Part shown: positions 44,375 to 54,577 of the stretch, one piece after another
How the letters are laid out: each line of letters starts with the position of its first letter
How positions within the stretch are numbered: position 1 is the first letter of the stretch
Assembly: GCA_964594045.1 (NCBI GenBank)
Contig: CAZQKR010000021.1
Span: 1 to 64,000, forward strand
DNA length: 64,000 nucleotides
DNA from: UBA2365 sp964594045
Lineage (GTDB): Bacteria; Bacteroidota; Bacteroidia; Chitinophagales; Saprospiraceae
Direction: 5' to 3'
Notes under the pieces: model-generated
What the model saw: the letters and a program-made list of their open reading frames with translations, nothing else
Databases searched by the model: none
What the model was told of the DNA's origin: nothing
Program-made: the position numbers and the translations under genes

Positions 44375-45481
44375 GTGAAATTTATCAGCGAATTCAGAGA
44401 TCCGGATCGGGTGAAGCTCCTGCTGGATAAGATCCGTTCCACGGTGACCAGACCCTGGTCTGTCATGGAAGTTTGCGGTGGACAAACCCATTCATTGGTT
44501 AAAAACGGGATCATCCAGATGTTGCCGGAACAGATCACCATGGTACACGGACCCGGTTGCCCGGTTTGTGTAACCCCACAACACCTGATCGACCAGGCAG
44601 TTGACCTTTCCCTGAATAAAGGCGTGATCCTTTGTTCATTCGGAGATATGATCCGTGTACCAGGCACATCCATGAGTCTCTTGCAGGCTAAAGCAAGGGG
44701 TGGTGACGTAAGAATACTTTATTCACCTTTGGATGCTGTTAAAATCGCTGCCGAAAACCCGGAAAAAGAAGTCGTTTTCTTTGCAGTTGGCTTTGAAACC
44801 ACGGCACCGGCGAATGGACTCGCAGTCATCCACGCACAAAAACTGGGTATCAAAAACTTTTCCATCCTGACATCCCATGTTTTGGTGCCTCCGGCCATAA
44901 AGGCGGTCATGGACGACCCTGAAACCAGGGTCGATGCATTTCTGGCTGCAGGACATGTGATGACTGTCATGGGCTATGAAGAATATTTTTCCCTGGTGGA
45001 AGATTATAAAGTACCAATTGTGATCACCGGATTCGAACCTGTAGATCTGCTGCAAGGTATTCTGAGCGTGGTCAGCCAATTGGAAAAAGGAATTTACTCC
45101 CTTGACAATCAATATACGAGAATGGTACTGCCCCAGGGAAATCCTGCAGCTAAGGAAGTGATGAATGAAGTGTTTGAAATAGCACCCCAACAATGGCGGG
45201 GCATCGGAGAGATACCTGATTCAGGTTTCCGGCTAAAAGAAGACTTTCAGGATTTTGATGCTTCCAAAAGATTTATTTTGCAATCCACAGCGTCTGCAGA
45301 CATCGGTGAGTGTATTGCCGGACAGGTTCTGAAAGGCATCAAAAAACCGATGGAATGCCCGATGTTCGGTAAGGTGTGCACTCCGGAAAATCCGCTCGGT
45401 GCACCGATGGTATCTTCAGAAGGCGCCTGTGCTGCCTATTACCATTTTGCCCATGTTTTCCCGGAAAAAACCCGGGATTAA
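44375..45481 (+). CDS. hypD: [NiFe]-hydrogenase maturation protein HypD
   Basis: An iron-sulfur scaffold on which, with HypC, the Fe(CN)2CO group is assembled. The 368-residue protein has MEVCGGQTHSLVKNGI, HGPGCPVCVTP (conserved CxxC), GFETTAPA and the C-terminal ECPMFGKVCTPENPLGAPMVSSEGACAAYY with the 4Fe-4S cysteines. GTG 44375 gives the usual opening KFISEFRDPD; a TTG at 44351 would add eight residues. hypE follows 33 bp on. The other hyp genes are not in the window. Confidence 0.93.
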   Translation: MKFISEFRDPDRVKLLLDKIRSTVTRPWSVMEVCGGQTHSLVKNGIIQMLPEQITMVHGPGCPVCVTPQHLIDQAVDLSLNKGVILCSFGDMIRVPGTSMSLLQAKARGGDVRILYSPLDAVKIAAENPEKEVVFFAVGFETTAPANGLAVIHAQKLGIKNFSILTSHVLVPPAIKAVMDDPETRVDAFLAAGHVMTVMGYEEYFSLVEDYKVPIVITGFEPVDLLQGILSVVSQLEKGIYSLDNQYTRMVLPQGNPAAKEVMNEVFEIAPQQWRGIGEIPDSGFRLKEDFQDFDASKRFILQSTASADIGECIAGQVLKGIKKPMECPMFGKVCTPENPLGAPMVSSEGACAAYYHFAHVFPEKTRD

Positions 45482-45514
45482 CATCTTTTTTTCAAGTAGT
45501 AAAGATTGGTACTT

Positions 45515-46573
45515 ATGACAGACAAAATAAAAATGCAACTTCAGTGTCCGATGCCGGAAATGGATTATGAGATCATTACACTCGCACACGGCAGCGGTGG
45601 AAAACTGACCAATGCATTGCTGGAAAGCACTGTTTTTGAGTTATTTGCAGAAAAGGACGGAATAGAAAGAAGGCATGATGGCGCATTGATACCTGTAGAC
45701 GGGAAAGCAGTATTCAGTACGGACAGTTTTGTGATCTCTCCTGTGTTTTTCCCGGGCGGGAATATCGGCGAGCTTGCAGTGAATGGCACCGTGAATGATG
45801 TGGCGATGTGCGGAGGCATCCCAAAATATCTTTCCCTGGCTTTCATCATTGAAGAAGGAATGAAGATAAAGGACTTCTGGGAAATACTCATCGGCATAAA
45901 ATACGCTTCAGAAAAAGCAGGTGTCACCATTGTTACGGGAGACACAAAAGTAGTAGAAAAAGGAAAAGGTGACAAGATCTTCATCAATACCACGGGAATA
46001 GGCACCTTACATCCGGGTGCAGACATAAGGATCAGCAATATAAAGGCAGGGGACAAAATTGTGGTGAGCGGTCAGATCGCAACGCACGGCATTGCCATCC
46101 TGTCTGTCAGACGCGGCCTTGAGTTTGAGTCCGATATAGAAAGCGACACCCGCAATCTCAACAAATCCGTTGAAAAAATGCTGGATCTTTATGGTAATCA
46201 GATACACCTGATGCGCGATCCGACCCGTGGAGGCGTTTCCTCAACATTGAATGAGCTCGCCCGGGACACAAAACTGGGTTTTGAGCTGGAGCAAAGCAGT
46301 TTACCGATGGATAAACAGGTTAGCGGCGCATGTGAGATGCTCGGCCTGGATCCCTTATATGTGGCGAATGAAGGCATTTTCCTGGCATTCGTGGAGGGTT
46401 CTGTGGCAGATGTATTTGTGGAAGATCTACGCAGGCAGGAATACGGGCAAGATGCAGCGATCATCGGAACCGTGGTGGAAGATCATCCCGGAACGGTTTT
46501 GATCCGCAGTGATTTCGGAGGTATGCGTGTCGTACATATGCAGGTGGGTGAGCAATTGCCAAGGATCTGCTGA
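45515..46573 (+). CDS. hypE: [NiFe]-hydrogenase maturation protein HypE
   Basis: HypE dehydrates a thiocarbamate on its C-terminal cysteine to a thiocyanate, the cyanide source for the hydrogenase iron. This 352-residue protein has the PurM-like ATP-binding fold (LAHGSGGKLTNAL, FSTDSFVISP, GELAVNGTVNDVAMCGGIPKYL, GDTKVVEKG, MRDPTRGGVSSTLNE) and ends PRIC, which presents the Cys. The ATG at 45515 is used; a TTG at 45506 adds three residues. It forms a two-gene unit with hypD. Confidence 0.95.
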   Translation: MTDKIKMQLQCPMPEMDYEIITLAHGSGGKLTNALLESTVFELFAEKDGIERRHDGALIPVDGKAVFSTDSFVISPVFFPGGNIGELAVNGTVNDVAMCGGIPKYLSLAFIIEEGMKIKDFWEILIGIKYASEKAGVTIVTGDTKVVEKGKGDKIFINTTGIGTLHPGADIRISNIKAGDKIVVSGQIATHGIAILSVRRGLEFESDIESDTRNLNKSVEKMLDLYGNQIHLMRDPTRGGVSSTLNELARDTKLGFELEQSSLPMDKQVSGACEMLGLDPLYVANEGIFLAFVEGSVADVFVEDLRRQEYGQDAAIIGTVVEDHPGTVLIRSDFGGMRVVHMQVGEQLPRIC

Positions 46574-46651
46574 ATAGGCCGGAAGGAAATTAGGTGTTTT
46601 ATAGTGGTATTTTCAAACCTTTAAGGTTACTCCCAAAATAATTCCTTCCCC

Positions 46652-48238
46652 TCACTCCACCACCAACTTTTCAGTTACACTCACGCCTGACCCAGAGTAA
46701 AACCGGATAAAATACAATCCTGACTCCAATGTTTCCAGACCACTGATCCTGCTATGCACATTATTTTCCAACGCTCCTTCCCCTACCTTTCTGCCATTGA
46801 TTTCATATATTTCCCAAAACCATTTTTCATCCAACCAGATATCGGGGATCAACACGTTGATGTCCCTGTTCGCAGGGTTGGGGAAAAACAGGATCTTCCG
46901 GGATGCTGAAGCAAATGATACCTCCTCTACCGGTGTGATCACTTTACTCAGACTATCCGTATGACAGCCCGGTTCAAAACAGCCCATGCTGTCCACTCGT
47001 AATAACCAGCCATGACCATTATAATTTCCAGTTTGATTTTCATTTTCTACCTTCCCGACAATTATAATATTTCCTTTTTCATCCTCAACTACATCGCTGA
47101 AAAAGGTCATCCCCGGATTATCCTTCTCCTCGTAATAATGCTCCCAGAGCAACTCACCATCCGGACTGTATCTGAACAGCCATCCCCACTCATATGGTTT
47201 TGTCAATGGATGACTATAAGTCCCGATACCGATGACATCGCCATTTCTGGCTGTGATCAGATTATTTACCCTTTTTCTCGGGGCCCCATAAGTACCTTCA
47301 ATAGTGTATGTATAAAGGGTATCCACCCATTCTACATTTCCATTCCTGTCAAACTTATACATCATTACCGGCCAATATCCTCTTTTCAAATAATAATCCG
47401 GTTTGTCACTTATTGAATCCACAACGTATAAACCTGTGGACAGAACTAACTCTCCGTCATTTGTTTCTGTAACTTGAGCATCAATGTTGTAAAAATGATC
47501 TCCTCTGGGAGGCAAATATTGACTCCAGATGATATTAAAATCCCGATCAAACTTGCAGAGTCCAACCAAATAATCTGAATGGAAGGTTTGGGGGTTATAA
47601 AATTGGTATCGGTTCGTGATCACAAAATTCCCATCGGAGGTTTGGATTATTGCGCTGGGTATATTATTGCTGTTAATTACAGTAAATCTATTTAAAAAGT
47701 CCATCTTCTGAATGTTTCCATTTTTATCTAATCTCAGTACAAACATTTTACCGTATTCGTTTTCTTTCTTATTATAGCCATGCAAAAAAATACTACTACT
47801 ATCAACAATGATACTATAAAGGATAGTATTGCCTCCGAAGTGCGAATATTCCCAAAAACCCAGGCTGTCTCCCAATACATTTGTTAAAAAAATATTCCAT
47901 TCAACTTCATCACTTAAATAATCGTTACTTAATATATATATAGTATCATTGAAAATTGTGGTTTCTTTTAATGCAAAATTTTGCCTACCATCGGGGAAAA
48001 TATGAAAATATTCTTGTTCCCCTTTATTGGAAACATTTATTACCCCAAAACAATGATCAATAGATGGAGTTAAAGAGCAAATACCTCTAATATTTAAGAA
48101 ATAATCATCATCAACGCAAATAATTGAACTAATCCACTCATTGTGAGGAATAACATCAACGACCATTGACAGAGGTTCTTGTGCTTTTATTTTCGTAGTA
48201 ATTGCGAATGTTGCCAGGATTAAAATTATAAATTTCAT
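46652..48238 (-). CDS. T9SS-exported protein, beta-propeller-like, with C-terminal sorting domain
   Basis: A 528-residue protein. A signal peptide (IILILATFAITTKIKAQ) is followed by repeated beta-rich blocks with the phrase DGELVLS, GDVIGIG, GNIIIVGKV and DGNFVITN, which suggest a propeller of WD/kelch-like or PQQ-like repeats, and then a Cys-rich linker (CFEPGCHTDSL). The C-terminus has the T9SS type A sorting domain: LFFPNPANRDINV, YEINGRKVGEG and LESGLYFIRFYSGSGVSVTEKLVVE. It should be exported and processed by PorU. The function is unknown. Confidence 0.83.
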   Translation of the reverse strand: MKFIILILATFAITTKIKAQEPLSMVVDVIPHNEWISSIICVDDDYFLNIRGICSLTPSIDHCFGVINVSNKGEQEYFHIFPDGRQNFALKETTIFNDTIYILSNDYLSDEVEWNIFLTNVLGDSLGFWEYSHFGGNTILYSIIVDSSSIFLHGYNKKENEYGKMFVLRLDKNGNIQKMDFLNRFTVINSNNIPSAIIQTSDGNFVITNRYQFYNPQTFHSDYLVGLCKFDRDFNIIWSQYLPPRGDHFYNIDAQVTETNDGELVLSTGLYVVDSISDKPDYYLKRGYWPVMMYKFDRNGNVEWVDTLYTYTIEGTYGAPRKRVNNLITARNGDVIGIGTYSHPLTKPYEWGWLFRYSPDGELLWEHYYEEKDNPGMTFFSDVVEDEKGNIIIVGKVENENQTGNYNGHGWLLRVDSMGCFEPGCHTDSLSKVITPVEEVSFASASRKILFFPNPANRDINVLIPDIWLDEKWFWEIYEINGRKVGEGALENNVHSRISGLETLESGLYFIRFYSGSGVSVTEKLVVE

Positions 48239-48398
48239 ATGTGCATTTTATAACTCTTATAACATAGATTTACTTGTTCTTTACATTTGACACAAATATG
48301 ATGTGCAACTATTAAATTCGAATCAGTGAGGGAAACCTTATATGCTGACTCAAAGAAAAAATCTTTGATATTCAAATCGAATATCAATGAAAAAAAAT

Positions 48399-48426
48399 GC
48401 TCCGGAGACAATATTGTCTCCGGAGC
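48399..48426 (-). terminator. Perfect 28-bp palindrome, terminator of the metzincin gene
   Basis: A 28-bp perfect palindrome beginning GCTCCGGAGACAAT follows the stop at 48434. On the minus strand it is followed by ATTTTTTTTC, so it is a good terminator. Confidence 0.85.
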
Positions 48427-48433
48427 AAGAACA

Positions 48434-51400
48434 TTATTTCAAATTATTTTTTACAAATTTCCCATAAAATACCGGTTTACTTGCCTCATCTCTCATGATC
48501 AGATAGTAAACTCCATTCGCATAAGTAGAAATGTCTATTCCATGTTCCGAACCTTTGACTCCTGTGATCCTTTCTTCTCCGACCTTATTTCCGTTGATAT
48601 GAAAAACAGTCATTGTTCCGGAAAAATCTGTATTCCCCCCTATTTTCACCCTGACTTCTTCCCGTGCGGGATTTGGGAAGATCACCCATTGTGTTTGTGC
48701 ACTTTGGGTGTTTCTTGGAACTACAGGCTGGTTGTATTGGGCAGGGACAACGGGTTCAACGATCTCCCCAGTAAGCAGATACAACAATCCTTTAGCATAA
48801 GCGTTTTCGGGGATCTTTTCTTCTGCATTTGTTCTCAGAACATTCAGTTCAGATGGCGATAATGAATAGTTGAAATTGCTTTGGTGCCAGAGTACATTCA
48901 ATCTTTGGGTTTCAACAAAAGATGCCCTGCTGTCATCCTGCAAATCTTCTGGCACGATCGGAATGATTTTAAGCCTCGGATCTTCCAACTCATCCAGAAC
49001 CTGCCATGCAGCTGCATAATTGCCAAGTTTAAAATACAAATTGAACAGCTTCTTTTTCCATCTGTCATTGCAAATGGTCTTCAATAAGGCTTCTATTTCT
49101 GCATAATTTCCGGTTTGCTCCATTTGAGATGCCCAAGCATAAAAATACTCATGTAATAACCTGTGTGCAACAGCAAATTCTTTCTTATATACCGTATTGT
49201 TCGGATTGGATCTGTATAAAGCAAGCTTTATACAATAATTCTGTATTTTGCTGACAACTTCTGGTTTAGTAACATTTATTAATGGTGTTATGCCACATGG
49301 TGTGGTTTCTGCTCCATTTAAAACATCCCAAACAGAATAATTACCAGGATAATCAGGTCCGGGATCTTGCTGGAATTTATAATATTCAAAATAATCACAC
49401 TCCATATTGGAAGAAATATCGCGTTGGATGTTGCTAAACGAATTGTTGGCAGCCAAATTTGAATTCCCGACTTCATCAATGATATCAGCAAAAAATCCGG
49501 CATAGTCCGCTCCTGTGGATAAGGTATTCAAGAATTGATTCGAAAGAAAGGTAGTTTTTCCGTTGTACCACATGGTTAATATTCCAACACCCTGATTATT
49601 TAATTGATTGCAAGTTATAAAATTATATGGAATTCCAGCGGCAGCAGAAATAATTGCATTATTATGAGAATTAAACCTATTTGAATTCACCTCATAATAT
49701 TCTTCTCCTGAGATAAGAACTCCCCAATCATTATTTGTAAAGTCATTATTGGTAATTTTAGCAATTTTGTATCCATCATTTCCTGAAATAGAAATTCCTC
49801 TGCCAAGATTAGTAAAGGTATTTAATTCAGTTACTTGAAGCTGTGAAACATTGCCTGCGGTAGCCTGTGACAAAATGCCATACTGTCCTCCATCGAATAT
49901 ATTGTGATTTGTCACCAGATAGTTTGCATCAACGGAGGTTATACCATTCTTTATTACATCAAAAGTGTTTTCAGTGAACTCTATACCTTTATTGGCCCAT
50001 ATGGTTACCCCTTCATTGCAATTCTCAAAATGACATTCATTGAAGTAACTTTCGTTCTCAAAATTGTATTTCAAAAACTGAGCGCCTTTCCAACAATTGA
50101 TAAATGAAGTATTATCACATTGGATCAGTCCACCCCAATCAGTATGAGGTCCTTCATCTGCATACCCTATTCCGATCCTTGCATTTTCTATTACAGCGCC
50201 ATTCATGGTTTGAACAATTCCATAATTCGCAGGATTTGATTGGTTCAGATTATAGTTGCCTTTGACTATGATTCCTTCCCATTGTCCACAACTTGACGTT
50301 ACTGTACCACCATCGATTATCAGCTTACCACCTTGATTTACGATAATTTTCCTGCTATCGAAGAAGTCTAATTTACATCTGACAGTTAATTGTCCTCCGG
50401 ATAAAACAGTGATATCACCAAACACTTTTAGATTATTATCCCACACTTCATTTTGACTGACTGTAATTGCATAAGGCAAAGATTCTTCACAATATAAATA
50501 ATTCCTCATATTTGAAGACATGGTGGTTAAATACCATTCTCTCGCTTGTTTTCCTGTAATAGAGGTCTTTCGAAAATCTTCAGAACCTCCTATTGAATTC
50601 ATGATGTTCCGGGAACAATCATTTGTATGGTAAAGGCCAAGGAAACTATGACCATATTCATGTAGGAAACCCCCTGCTATTATTTTTATTCGTTCCTCAT
50701 CATCAATATTGTAATATGTAGATCCTACAACTCTGTCAAAATATGTATAAGGAGCATGAAATGCAACATATTCATTGTCCATATTAACAAAATCCGGTTC
50801 CATAGAATACATATGACCGCCATACATTTTTGCCCACCCACTAACATCAAATGGATTGATTCCTTGCTCATAATTATCTATAGCAATCCCATCCTCAGTA
50901 AGTATAACATTATATCCAACTTTGTAATTTTGATCTTGTTTCGCCAATTGAAAAATCTCTCTTAAGAATTTTTTTTTGGGCGTCCATAAGTCAGGATTAT
51001 AATCGTTCCTATGATTCCAGTAAAAATCATTTTTTATTTCTATAAAATTGGGTACAAATTCAAAATTTAATGATGAATAATGTTGAATTGAGTTTGATAG
51101 CTGACAATTATGCAATCCAGAGGAAGAATAGGCATAAGGACCTGATGGGCAAGATTCAAGGATCATGTTCGAAATATTATAGTTTATTTTTTCAAAAACA
51201 CTCTCCCAGAAATTTAGATCATCTTGATTATCAATATCATAATTTCCTGATCCGTTTGATCTTTGAACAATAATAATGTTTGTATTTATTTTAATTTTAT
51301 CTTCAATATTTTGCGGAATCAAATCATTTTCATGATATGTTAAAAAATTGCAAAAGTTACGTGAGCAAGGTGCTCTCAAAATGTCTGAACCATGATTTTC

Positions 51401-51499
51401 GTCGACATTTCCACAGCTAAAGTTTAATTCATTTGGTATTTGAGTATTGCCATATACCAAAGAAAATATTAACGCAAGGCTAAATAATATTGTTTTCAT
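48434..51499 (-). CDS. T9SS-exported metzincin-like protease with probable beta-helix region
   Basis: A 1021-residue secreted protein. After the signal peptide the N-terminal 340 residues include LHEYGHSFLGLYH (about 279-291), the HExxHxxGxxH zinc motif of metzincins, followed by a NIMNSIGG Met-turn. Residues about 360-740 hold repeated GNDGYKIAKITNNDFTNN-like and NEGVTIWANKGIEFTENTF-like segments typical of right-handed beta-helices. A helical part follows and the last 75 residues are a T9SS sorting domain (VIFPNPAREEVRV, FHINGNKVGEE, ANGVYYLIMRDE). Codon use and base content are more AT-rich than those of most neighbours, especially in the N-terminal half. Confidence 0.82.
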   Translation of the reverse strand: MKTILFSLALIFSLVYGNTQIPNELNFSCGNVDENHGSDILRAPCSRNFCNFLTYHENDLIPQNIEDKIKINTNIIIVQRSNGSGNYDIDNQDDLNFWESVFEKINYNISNMILESCPSGPYAYSSSGLHNCQLSNSIQHYSSLNFEFVPNFIEIKNDFYWNHRNDYNPDLWTPKKKFLREIFQLAKQDQNYKVGYNVILTEDGIAIDNYEQGINPFDVSGWAKMYGGHMYSMEPDFVNMDNEYVAFHAPYTYFDRVVGSTYYNIDDEERIKIIAGGFLHEYGHSFLGLYHTNDCSRNIMNSIGGSEDFRKTSITGKQAREWYLTTMSSNMRNYLYCEESLPYAITVSQNEVWDNNLKVFGDITVLSGGQLTVRCKLDFFDSRKIIVNQGGKLIIDGGTVTSSCGQWEGIIVKGNYNLNQSNPANYGIVQTMNGAVIENARIGIGYADEGPHTDWGGLIQCDNTSFINCWKGAQFLKYNFENESYFNECHFENCNEGVTIWANKGIEFTENTFDVIKNGITSVDANYLVTNHNIFDGGQYGILSQATAGNVSQLQVTELNTFTNLGRGISISGNDGYKIAKITNNDFTNNDWGVLISGEEYYEVNSNRFNSHNNAIISAAAGIPYNFITCNQLNNQGVGILTMWYNGKTTFLSNQFLNTLSTGADYAGFFADIIDEVGNSNLAANNSFSNIQRDISSNMECDYFEYYKFQQDPGPDYPGNYSVWDVLNGAETTPCGITPLINVTKPEVVSKIQNYCIKLALYRSNPNNTVYKKEFAVAHRLLHEYFYAWASQMEQTGNYAEIEALLKTICNDRWKKKLFNLYFKLGNYAAAWQVLDELEDPRLKIIPIVPEDLQDDSRASFVETQRLNVLWHQSNFNYSLSPSELNVLRTNAEEKIPENAYAKGLLYLLTGEIVEPVVPAQYNQPVVPRNTQSAQTQWVIFPNPAREEVRVKIGGNTDFSGTMTVFHINGNKVGEERITGVKGSEHGIDISTYANGVYYLIMRDEASKPVFYGKFVKNNLK

Positions 51500-52225
51500 A
51501 ATGTATTTTTTAATGAAATAAAATTAATATAATTTTTTCTATTTTTAGTGAACATATCCGTAAATAAACTAATAATTCAGGTGTCCGGGTATCAAATCGG
51601 GCGGCACGATGGAAAGCCACCGTACTACCCTCATGATGAATTTTTTGGATTTTGACGATTGATCTTTTTGTTCCGTTTTACCCGCATTCGAACTTCCCGA
51701 ACAGCCGGATATCAACAGCAATAACTTATTTCCCGATACAGTAATCTTATATAGTAATATATATATATATATATATATAATTGTATATCAAATACATAGA
51801 AGTCATAAGTTTCATTCTGATAAATGGATATTTGCGGGTATATTTATCTCTGGTCATATAAAAGTTTTAAAAAACTTCAGACTTTTCACTAAGAACGGGT
51901 ATTTATAAGATACCTGACTTTCAAAAAACGCTGCAAGGACTGAGTTCATTCATTTTTTTTACTTTGTCGTTGAAAATCGGATGATTATAGAACGAAATAA
52001 TATGGGAATTTGTATGTGAGGGGGAAAAGTTATTCTAACCTTTTCTGGTGTTTTTACCAACAAATCAACATCAATAATCATTATTAAGAATCATTGGGTC
52101 AGACAAATATATCGTTGGTGAAAACGCAAACAACGGCATTCAAATGGCTAAAAATAAAGAAATCAAAAAGGTAAATACAAGCATTTCCTAAACCTTACAG
52201 GTTTCAAAAACCTAAAAAGATTTAA
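51500..52225. other. Intergenic, AT-rich with a (TA)n tract
   Basis: About 730 bp. A run of about 11 TA dinucleotides lies at 51756-51779. No reading frame or RNA was supported. The section 51590-51720 is more GC-balanced, but no tRNA-like pairing was found. Confidence 0.5.
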
Positions 52226-52789
52226 CTACTTCATCTTCATTCTCATCCGTTTCGGTCCATACCACAACCAAAACCCCGTCAGACTGAATAAAATAAGGCT
52301 CAATCCAAGCGTTGTATTATAAAACAATTTGAACCAGGGATCGGTACCGAGATACCGGTCTACGATCGAACCATCGTGAATACTTTCTATCAGATCTGAA
52401 GTGCGGTGTTCTATTTTCAGCAGAGCACCCGTTGCTCCGTCCAGTTGTACTCCATGATAATGTTCCTTAAAGCTGAATTTGATCACGCCTTTGTCCGGCC
52501 TGACATCTATCCTGTCCGGTTGAGAATAAAGTTGCTGAGCAACTGAATCCTTTATAATCCTGCCGGCAATGTTACTGAGGCTGTCCAGGGAAAGCCAATC
52601 TTTCATATCTGTTGAGGTTCCGGTTGCAGTTTCTGCCTGGATGAGTCCTCCGGAATGCTTCTTCCAACCAAGCAGCATGCCAGTAATGCCAATCAACATC
52701 AAAAAAACGAAAAATACGATCCCTGAGAAACGGTGAATTTTTCTGACAGACCTGATCAGGTTAGCTTGTTTTGAAGATCGTTTGTACAT
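52226..52789 (-). CDS. PepSY-associated transmembrane protein
   Basis: A 187-residue inner-membrane protein: a first transmembrane helix (FSGIVFFVFLMLIGITGMLLG), a periplasmic PepSY-like domain with the pair GVQLDGATGALLKIE, and a second helix at the C-terminus (TTLGLSLILFSLTGFWLWYGP). The opening RKIHRFSGIVF is typical of PepSY-TM proteins, which often take part in metal reduction or in regulating proteases, but the role is unknown. No siderophore or metal gene is next to it. Confidence 0.82.
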   Translation of the reverse strand: MYKRSSKQANLIRSVRKIHRFSGIVFFVFLMLIGITGMLLGWKKHSGGLIQAETATGTSTDMKDWLSLDSLSNIAGRIIKDSVAQQLYSQPDRIDVRPDKGVIKFSFKEHYHGVQLDGATGALLKIEHRTSDLIESIHDGSIVDRYLGTDPWFKLFYNTTLGLSLILFSLTGFWLWYGPKRMRMKMK

Positions 52790-52944
52790 CTTGTTTCCGG
52801 GTTTTATACTTAAATTTTATCATCGGACTGAAACCAAACCACGGGTGCACCCGGGGATAGACATATTTCACTCCTGCGGAGTTTTTGCATGCTATTCAGT
52901 AAGTCCTGAAGTTCGGTCGTCACTTAAAATAATATTCATTACAG

Positions 52945-53268
52945 TTAATCCAGCTTATCAGTATTGACTGATCCGATTTTAGAGACAATGGATTGGATCT
53001 TGTGTTCCATTCGGTTGCCTTGACCCTTACGAATGTCCAGTTTGATGCTTGCATAGATCCGGTCAGCATCTTCCGCAAGGACATCATGTGCTTTCTGAAT
53101 GATGTCAAGCGCCTGGCTCAGTTCGTCTGTTTCGATGATGGTCCCCATCGCAGTCAACTGATAATGAAATGGTTGTTGCCTGATCATATCGATCACACGG
53201 CTGACCTGGACGCTTACACTGGAACCTTTATCAGTAGGGAACATGGCAAATTCTATGATGACGGACAT
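52945..53268 (-). CDS. MTH1187/YkoF-type thiamine-binding family protein
   Basis: A 107-residue ferredoxin-like-fold protein of the DUF77 group. FAMFPTDKGSSVSVQVSRVIDMI and YQLTAMGTIIETDELSQALDIIQKAHDVL are the family's two halves, and the length is right. Members form tetramers and are thought to bind thiamine or a related ligand. It stands alone between the PepSY gene and mnmA. Confidence 0.85.
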   Translation of the reverse strand: MSVIIEFAMFPTDKGSSVSVQVSRVIDMIRQQPFHYQLTAMGTIIETDELSQALDIIQKAHDVLAEDADRIYASIKLDIRKGQGNRMEHKIQSIVSKIGSVNTDKLD

Positions 53269-53488
53269 GATTGGGTTATATTTTTGGTAGTATAATAGTT
53301 ATTTGATCATTTAATCTCTGGTCTTACAGCATTTAGTTTTTTTGCCAAACATGTATAGTACAAGGTAAATGATTTAACATTCCAGGCAAATTTAATGAAA
53401 TATTCTTAATGCTATTCCTATATTGCCTCCGGATAAAAGACTGAGCCTCTGCAAGTCTGAGTATTGTTTAATAAAATCATTCCGTCCA

Positions 53489-54577
53489 TTAAAGACTTTC
53501 CATGATAATGCCTCCGCCGATTACATCTTCGCCCTCATAAAACACAGCGGACTGGCCCGGAGCAATGCCCCTGGTATTGGCCAGAAACTCAACCTGGATC
53601 ATGTCCCCGGCAGACTTTAAAGTACTCAGCACTCCTTTGCTTTTGTACCGGATCATCGTAACCGCTTCCATTTCAGGGATTTGCGCATACTTCATGTGAT
53701 TAACTTGACCTACCAGCATACCATTGCGTATCAGATCATCCTCTTCTCCGAGTTCAACCGTGTTTTTGGCTGCATTGATCTTAGTTACATACATGGGTCT
53801 GCCCAGGGCGATCCCAAGTCCTTTCCTCTGCCCGATGGTATAATGCATGTAGCCTTCATGTTGCCCCAGGATATTCCCGTTTTTATCAACAAAATGTCCA
53901 CCTTTATAGTCTTCTTCCATGCCCGGAATGACATCTTTAAGATAAGCCCGATAGTCGTTGTCCGGCACAAAACAGATATCAAAATTTTCCTGTTTATTGG
54001 CCATTCTCACATGTCCGCGTGTAAATGCGACACTTCTGACCTCCGGTTTGGTCATTTCTCCGAGGGGAAAAACCGTTCTGGCAAGGTCCTTTTGATCCAA
54101 TGCCCACAGAAAATAGCTTTGATCCTTGAGCTGGTCAACGCCTTTCCGGAGAAAAAACCTGCCGTTTTCCTGTCCCGTCCTGGCATAATGACCGGTTGCA
54201 ACTTTTTCACAGCCGTACTCGTCCGCTGTTCTTATCAGGCCTTTCCATTTGATCTCCGCATTACACCAGATGCAGGGATTGGGTGTTCTGCCCCTCATAT
54301 ATTCCTGTTTAAAGCCTTCCATGACGGTATCGGAAAATTGTTCCCTGACATCCACGATCATGTGTTTGAATCCAATGAAATCAGCGATTTCCTTTGCGCC
54401 CATCACGGAATCGAGACTGCAGCACGGATTGTGCACCCTGCTTTCAGCATAGGTATAATCCAGTATATTCAGGGTAACACCGATCACTTCATAACCTTCT
54501 TCGTGCAATAACAGGGCGGTGACTGTACTGTCCACACCGCCGCTCATACCAACCAGAATTTTCCCGTGTTTGCTCAT
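53489..54577 (-). CDS. mnmA: tRNA 2-thiouridine(34) synthase MnmA
   Basis: Adds sulfur to U34 of tRNA-Glu, -Gln and -Lys. The 362-residue protein has GMSGGVDSTVTALLL (PP-loop), NPCIWCNAEIKW with the first catalytic Cys, GHYAR, and NFDICFVPD with the second catalytic Cys. The C-terminal YYEG-like part is a barrel domain. The sulfur-relay proteins that feed it are not nearby. Confidence 0.96.
   Translation of the reverse strand: MSKHGKILVGMSGGVDSTVTALLLHEEGYEVIGVTLNILDYTYAESRVHNPCCSLDSVMGAKEIADFIGFKHMIVDVREQFSDTVMEGFKQEYMRGRTPNPCIWCNAEIKWKGLIRTADEYGCEKVATGHYARTGQENGRFFLRKGVDQLKDQSYFLWALDQKDLARTVFPLGEMTKPEVRSVAFTRGHVRMANKQENFDICFVPDNDYRAYLKDVIPGMEEDYKGGHFVDKNGNILGQHEGYMHYTIGQRKGLGIALGRPMYVTKINAAKNTVELGEEDDLIRNGMLVGQVNHMKYAQIPEMEAVTMIRYKSKGVLSTLKSAGDMIQVEFLANTRGIAPGQSAVFYEGEDVIGGGIIMESL

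Noticed and set aside
51756..51779. (TA)n tract as a replication origin or attachment site
   Set aside because: It is a plain dinucleotide repeat with no DnaA-box cluster, tRNA or integrase near.
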